This document shows positions 60,952 through 64,000 of a stretch of 64,000 nt of DNA, piece after piece (position 1 is the first letter of the stretch; each line of letters opens with the position of its first letter). This DNA is from Megaleporinus macrocephalus. Lineage: Eukaryota > Chordata > Actinopteri > Characiformes > Anostomidae. The position numbers were made by a program, and so were the translations under genes. Under the pieces are notes generated by a model that saw only the letters and a list, made by a program, of their open reading frames with translations, did not search any database and had not been told where the DNA came from. The DNA is taken from contig CM038706.1 in assembly GCA_021613375.1 (NCBI GenBank), positions 23,887,366-23,951,365 of the forward strand, read 5' to 3'.

Positions 60952-61085
60952 CTAGCTAACGTTAGCTAGATATATAGCTAACGTTAGTTAGCTATAGCTT
61001 ATATAACTAGAAATCTAACGAGGTAACGGTAACGTTTGAAAGGACGCTGCTAATACGACCATATCACTTACACAATTTTAGGCAT
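55997..61085 (-). CDS. dync2li1: DYNC2LI1, dynein-2 light intermediate chain (13 coding exons, spliced span)
   Basis: The spliced product is a predicted 361-residue protein (human about 351). It is the light intermediate chain of cytoplasmic dynein-2, which drives retrograde intraflagellar transport in cilia. It has the Ras-like fold with a P-loop at residues 45-52 (GSKAGGKT), the conserved [16 protein letters not shown] (about 67-82), [20 protein letters not shown] (84-103), [10 protein letters not shown] (about 118-127), [16 protein letters not shown] (about 186-201, the G4-like strand) and a C-terminal helix rich in charge ([14 protein letters not shown]). All 13 exons join in frame with standard GT-AG sites. 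The start ATG at 61085 is followed by only 14 coding nt in exon 1. The gene converges with CEP170 and lies just downstream of ABCG5 on the same strand. Mutations in the human gene cause a skeletal ciliopathy. Confidence 0.95.
56060..56830 (-). other. DYNC2LI1 intron 12
   Basis: About 770 bp, AT-rich. I see no exon and no clear repeat. Confidence 0.75.
56831..56923 (-). CDS. dync2li1: DYNC2LI1 coding exon 12 (residues 311-341)
   Basis: Encodes [20 protein letters not shown] then [11 protein letters not shown]. The KDPA(K/R)DPQY motif is conserved. Phase 0 both ends, donor CAG|GTGGGA. Confidence 0.94.
57045..57142 (-). CDS. dync2li1: DYNC2LI1 coding exon 11 (residues 278-310)
   Basis: Encodes [20 protein letters not shown] then [12 protein letters not shown], matching human [23 protein letters not shown]. 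Phase 1 in, phase 0 out. Confidence 0.94.
57299..57369 (-). CDS. dync2li1: DYNC2LI1 coding exon 10 (residues 254-277)
   Basis: Encodes [20 protein letters not shown] then SQI and the first base of Gly. Corresponds to NKPLFITAGLDSFGQIG in human. Phase 2 in, phase 1 out. Confidence 0.92.
57492..57571 (-). CDS. dync2li1: DYNC2LI1 coding exon 9 (residues 228-253)
   Basis: Encodes [20 protein letters not shown] then AFGTEK. Matches the human [22 protein letters not shown]. Phase 0 in, phase 2 out (GG|GTAAGA). Confidence 0.92.
57692..57769 (-). CDS. dync2li1: DYNC2LI1 coding exon 8 (residues 202-227)
   Basis: Encodes [20 protein letters not shown] then YGASLI. Nearly identical to the human segment. 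Phase 0 both ends, donor ATC|GTAAGT. Confidence 0.95.
57770..58477 (-). other. DYNC2LI1 intron 7
   Basis: About 710 bp, AT-rich. Contains an (ATATT)n tract at 57942-57989 and no exon. Confidence 0.8.
57942..57989. repeat. (ATATT)n microsatellite
   Basis: About nine pentanucleotide units in DYNC2LI1 intron 7. Confidence 0.95.
58478..58546 (-). CDS. dync2li1: DYNC2LI1 coding exon 7 (residues 179-201)
   Basis: Encodes [20 protein letters not shown] then IFQ. The GSK(F/Y)D segment corresponds to the nucleotide-specificity strand of Ras-like folds. Phase 0 both ends. Confidence 0.95.
58632..58824 (-). CDS. dync2li1: DYNC2LI1 coding exon 6 (residues 114-178)
   Basis: Encodes [20 protein letters not shown] then [13 protein letters not shown], a Gln/Arg/Ser-rich loop, and RILPKDHP. 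The loop is diverged from human, where the sequence is KLGKTNAKAVSEMRQ. Phase 2 in, phase 0 out. Confidence 0.94.
58825..59552 (-). other. DYNC2LI1 intron 5
   Basis: About 730 bp, AT-rich unique sequence. I see nothing recognisable in it. Confidence 0.75.
59553..59641 (-). CDS. dync2li1: DYNC2LI1 coding exon 5 (residues 85-113)
   Basis: Encodes [20 protein letters not shown] then [15 protein letters not shown] occupies the switch II position of the Ras-like fold. Phase 0 in, phase 2 out (AG|GTGAGT). Confidence 0.95.
59739..59808 (-). CDS. dync2li1: DYNC2LI1 coding exon 4 (residues 61-84)
   Basis: Encodes [20 protein letters not shown] then HSL. The donor TTG|GTATTA is weak, but it is the only choice that joins to PKDIAH in exon 5. 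Phase 2 in, phase 0 out. Confidence 0.93.
59932..59966 (-). CDS. dync2li1: DYNC2LI1 coding exon 3 (residues 50-60, part of 61)
   Basis: A 35-nt exon encoding [11 protein letters not shown] and two bases of Arg61. It carries the GKT end of the P-loop, which is split by the intron. Phase 0 in, phase 2 out (CAG|GTGAGT). Confidence 0.94.
59967..60437 (-). other. DYNC2LI1 intron 2, with transposon fragment
   Basis: A 471-bp intron, of which about 60190-60420 is a fragment of the unclassified fish repeat (CTTCTGGGAAGGCTTTACAC, GGAGCATTGGTGGAGTGAG) also found at 15877, 45667 and 55640. Confidence 0.65.
60438..60570 (-). CDS. dync2li1: DYNC2LI1 coding exon 2 (residues 5-49)
   Basis: Encodes [20 protein letters not shown], an acidic stretch, then [14 protein letters not shown], the first half of the P-loop. 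Phase 2 in, phase 0 out (GGG|GTAAAC). Confidence 0.94.
60571..61071 (-). other. DYNC2LI1 intron 1
   Basis: About 500 bp. It holds a long TA tract (60864-60946) bordered by repeated TAGCTAACGTTA motifs and otherwise nothing recognised. Confidence 0.8.
60864..60946. repeat. (TA)n microsatellite
   Basis: About 80 bp of TA, with flanking ATCTAGCTAACGTTA motifs on both sides (60849-60864 and 60945-60990) that are partly palindromic. It begins about 125 bp inside the gene from exon 1. Confidence 0.95.
61072..61085 (-). CDS. dync2li1: DYNC2LI1 coding exon 1 (residues 1-4, part of 5)
   Basis: ATGCCTAAAATTGT followed by the donor GTAAGT. Only 14 coding nt, encoding MPKI and two bases of Val5. The choice rests on the perfect donor, the phase match to exon 2 (giving [13 protein letters not shown], cf. 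human MPSETLWEIA) and the promoter motifs just upstream. Confidence 0.85.
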
Positions 61086-61169
61086 GATGTCCTCTTATAT
61101 ATTTAATAACTAAACATTTTTAGAATTGCGCTCTAGCTATATTAGCGGACTAGCCATGTTTTGATTACT

Positions 61170-61184
61170 GTTGCGAATGGTAAC
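61170..61184 (-). promoter_or_regulatory. dync2li1: X-box (RFX site) upstream of DYNC2LI1
   Basis: GTTGCGAATGGTAAC is an imperfect palindrome of two RFX half-sites (GTTGC..GGTAAC) with a 3-nt spacer, 85-99 bp upstream of the start codon. X-boxes at this distance are a known mark of ciliary genes. Confidence 0.75.
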
Positions 61185-61213
61185 GGCGCACTCTCATGAC
61201 TTATTGCCCAGAC

Positions 61214-61232
61214 GCATTATGGGACATGTAGT
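61214..61232 (-). promoter_or_regulatory. dync2li1: ZNF143/STAF-type site upstream of DYNC2LI1
   Basis: On the minus strand ACTACATGTCCCATAATGC, matching the ACTACAnnTCCCAgmATGC consensus with one difference (T for G after CCCA). It is about 130-147 bp upstream of the start codon, a usual place for this housekeeping-promoter motif. Confidence 0.8.
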
Positions 61233-62510
61233 TTTTCACACTGTGCAAGCCCATAAGAGCATTTGTTTTATGTTTTGAGTGTATTTAAAGCTGTAGTTTT
61301 GGCTGATTGCTGTAAGAGGATGCGACTTGTATTTTACATGATTAGGTTACACTAAAGAAAGTGTAATGTAAAAGAAAAACAAAGCATTATATCAAACGCA
61401 GGGAACCTAAATCTGAGTTATTTTTTTCTATTAAATTGATCTGGTTCCACGAGGCTACACTACATATACATGTACAAATTTGTTTTATGAATTAACAAAC
61501 TATAAAAATGTCTGTATTTTAGTCAGACAAATTTAGCAACCTACAGCTAACCCAGCAAAACTAAACAGGAAGGTAAACCACCTGCATGTAACGGTCTGTC
61601 ATCCATTTGTTTCTTTATCCATACACTGACATTGTATCTTCATCTTTCATCTTGCTTTATTCCTTCATTTGTTTGTTCGCCCACTCGTTTGCCAAGACAT
61701 TTTTCATCCAGTTAGCTGGATTATGATTTTAGTTCTGTGTAAGTGTTGGAGCAGGCTAGTAGTGTTGAACAGAAAGCTGTCAATCAAGTTGCTCATTAAC
61801 CACACCTCCACATCCCTCAGGTTGAGTTGCTCAAAAAGCAGTTTTTAAGTAAATTTTAGTGAACTGCTTACTTCAAAAAGAGAACTTAACATACAGCTGT
61901 GTGTCCGTATAGTCAACTAGTCAGCCATACTGTTATTGCCAGTCAGCGTTTTTTTTTTGAGGTGGAGTAAGAACACATCTGGGTACTTTAACTTGAGTAT
62001 TGGAATGTAACTTGGGCAGTGGAGGATGATATCAGGCAAAAACACCAGGACACAACAACATATAGTGAGAAATGGCCTTTGTCTAGAAAATGGTTTAGTC
62101 AGTGAAACATTGTGATGTCGTACAAGTGTTATTCAGAGTGATTATATTCAGTATCAACTTTAAATGCTTTCAGTCTGTGAACGTGACAAGCAGCAGTGCA
62201 GTTGGCCAAACATTAACCATTACGAATATCTTGTACACCCATTACTGGGTGATTGAGGCTCAATGCCAAAAATATAGAAGATTCTTTTTTTTCTTTTTTA
62301 AGACCTAGTTTTCATTTGGGTTTACTATGTATAGTTTTTCTATCCTCCAGACCAATGACACCTGGATTAATCTGGCAATATCCAGATCTGCTGACATATT
62401 ATTTGGGGAAAAAAGAAATCTGAATAGATTCTAATCTGAAATACATTCAGTGCAGTTCTTATTCAGTACAATAATAAGAGAGTACTCTTTTAAAAAATAA
62501 AAGGTAAATC

Positions 62511-62516
62511 TTTATT
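62511..62516 (-). terminator. abcg5: Candidate ABCG5 polyadenylation signal AATAAA
   Basis: Plus-strand TTTATT at 62511-62516 reads AATAAA on the minus strand, about 270 nt after the ABCG5 stop. This gives a plausible 3' UTR. Confidence 0.6.
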
Positions 62517-62782
62517 GTTTCGACATTTACTATGCAAAAATATCCACAGTCACACATATCATTTCATATTATATGTATTAACAGCAATGATCAAGTGTAT
62601 TTGATATGCTACACAGAGAAAAGTGGATGACCTCTGAACCTCCAGGGCAGTACAGGATATAATACTGGATTACTGGCTAATTTAGAGACTTTGCTTTTAC
62701 TGGAACATATCATTTGACAGTGGCACCTGTATATACAAATGAGATTACACACATGACATCCATTTCTTTTACACGCACAGGC

Positions 62783-62967
62783 TTAGCGTCTGACGAGGTG
62801 GTCTCTGATCTTGAAGCTGATGACCCCCAGCACTACGAGTGCAGGCAGGAAGGCGTAGAGCAGGAGAAAGTCCTGAGTGTAGCGGGACAGTGCTCCTGGG
62901 TAACCCTGGTCTATAATAACATCACCATTCTTTATCATACACGCTCCTGGGTAACTGCCTGGCGCAC
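62783..62967 (-). CDS. abcg5: ABCG5 last coding exon (C-terminus, partial gene)
   Basis: About 61 residues, from a phase-1 acceptor (TGACTCAG) to TAA at 62785-62783. ABCG5 is a half-transporter that pairs with ABCG8 at the apical membrane of liver and intestine cells to export plant sterols and cholesterol. The exon encodes a short extracellular stretch with one Cys (GACMIKNGD), then YPGALSRYTQDF, the last membrane helix (LLLYAFLPALVVLGVISF) and the cytoplasmic end KIRDHLVRR. The (F)KIRDHL(I/V)xR ending is specific to ABCG5. The extracellular loop is diverged from human. All earlier exons lie beyond 64000. Confidence 0.9.
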
Positions 62968-64000
62968 CTGAGTCAGAACATAAGAATGTCAAGAAGCAGC
63001 ATGAGAAGTTTACTCTTTCTATATGAAGAAGATTATTTTTAAAAATCTTACATAATTAACATTTAAGATGTAAACAAAGTCATTTATTAGGGTTTAAAAT
63101 GAAATGCTTCATTCTACAGAAACATGCAGAGTCAGAATCGTTCACAGTGGTGGTTATAGGAACCAGGCCTATATGATGAACGAGGTCGAGTAATTTTGCA
63201 GGTTTTTTTACAGGTGGTTTAAACTTTAATTTGTTTGTTGTGAGATTGATGTGGTGGAAGTTTTATTTATGAAGGTTTTTTTTTATTGCAGTTGTTTTGT
63301 TGTGTTAATAAAAGCACTGCATGTTTACTCTGTGTGGTATTATATGAATTTTCGGTGGTTTTAAACTGTGAAAATATCTTCTAATCTAAATGGTTGCATT
63401 CCAAAATATCATGCTCTGCAGTGGTCAGAAGACCATCTGGCATATACTGTCATTCTCTGCAGAGGTCAGGTGACCATTTGGCACCAAGAACTCTGCAGGG
63501 GTCCCGGAGATCACGAGAGTGCGGCATGCTGAGTGCATGGTCAAAATGGGTCATATCAACTATATAATGGGGGAAACAAGTGATTAAACAAGAGTGAGCT
63601 GATACGTTTGTAGCTCTCCCACTGGCGAGGAACTCTAATTAATATTACATTCTCTGTTCCTAAGGCATTGATTTGGTGATAGATTTAGTATTATAGATAA
63701 TTCATCGACATTGGCAAAGACTAAACCAACTTTTTTGTTGTGAGATGAATTTATTTATTTGCATGCTACCCTGAAACGAGACTGAGGTTAGGTGACATCT
63801 TGCCGACCAGTTTACTCTTTTCCAGTCTCTCACTCAGACACAGTCTTTTTGTTTTCCTTGCTCCCTCCAACAACATCGTCTTCAATCTCATTGCAGCTTC
63901 TGCCATGATATCTGTGCTGAGAATACCGAGCTAGCTTCTTCTTATATCTAGCTGAAGTTGTTAGTCTGTGACATGTGACACAGGTCTCATGCCCGCTCCT
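62968..64000 (-). other. ABCG5 last intron (partial)
   Basis: From the acceptor to the window edge. No earlier ABCG5 exon recognised. A short internal duplication is visible at about 63415-63500 (CTCTGCAG.GGTCAG..GACCAT(C/T)TGGCA). Otherwise unique sequence. Confidence 0.6.

Larger units (their letters stand above)
61086..62500. other. ABCG5 - DYNC2LI1 intergenic region
   Basis: The first about 160 bp is the DYNC2LI1 promoter and 5' UTR (X-box, ZNF143 site, and a YY1-like AACATGGC near 61153). The remaining about 1.2 kb is AT-rich unique sequence with no recognisable gene or repeat. Confidence 0.7.

Overview
This is a stretch of vertebrate, almost certainly teleost fish, nuclear DNA. It is AT-rich, has long introns, and is scattered with fish-type short interspersed elements, TA-flanked miniature transposons and long dinucleotide tracts. 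The evidence for a fish is the repeat content plus coding exons that are clear but diverged orthologues of known vertebrate genes. An otophysan (catfish or characin type) is possible, but I cannot prove it from the sequence.

Three genes can be supported. (1) CEP170, plus strand, about 2.07-54.3 kb. It has 19 coding exons (2114..51221) that join in frame to a predicted 1479-residue centrosomal/microtubule protein with an N-terminal FHA domain. It matches CEP170 better than CEP170B, so it is one of the fish cep170 'a' type copies. (2) DYNC2LI1, minus strand, 61085..55997. It has 13 coding exons and a predicted 361 residues, and encodes the light intermediate chain of cytoplasmic dynein-2, the retrograde intraflagellar transport motor. 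(3) The last coding exon of ABCG5, minus strand, 62967..62783, the C-terminus of the sterol half-transporter. The rest of ABCG5 lies beyond the right edge. CEP170 and DYNC2LI1 converge tail to tail. DYNC2LI1 and ABCG5 are in tandem, with the ABCG5 3' end just upstream of the DYNC2LI1 promoter. CEP170 (subdistal appendage of the mother centriole) and DYNC2LI1 (cilium) both serve centrosome/cilium biology. I see nothing showing that they are co-regulated.

Layout: 1-2072, CEP170 5' flank with a GA tract and a retroposon tail. 2.1-51.2 kb, CEP170 exons and introns, including a minor-spliceosome AT-AC intron (12469-15388) that holds a 17-bp minisatellite and a cluster of miniature transposons. A 64-bp satellite array of about 20 copies lies in intron 15. 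51.2-54.3 kb, the CEP170 3' UTR, containing a three-deep nest of transposons. 54.6-55.5 kb, a complete palindromic hAT-like element between the convergent genes. 56.0-61.1 kb, DYNC2LI1. 61.09-61.25 kb, its promoter, with an RFX X-box and a ZNF143/STAF-type site. 62.5-64 kb, the ABCG5 3' end.

I found no prokaryotic, viral or defence-type system. The most interesting items are the AT-AC intron inside the FHA domain, the promoter motif pair, the nested transposons, the satellite array fused to a SINE, a phase-matched candidate 51-nt cassette exon, and the orientation of DYNC2LI1 relative to ABCG5.
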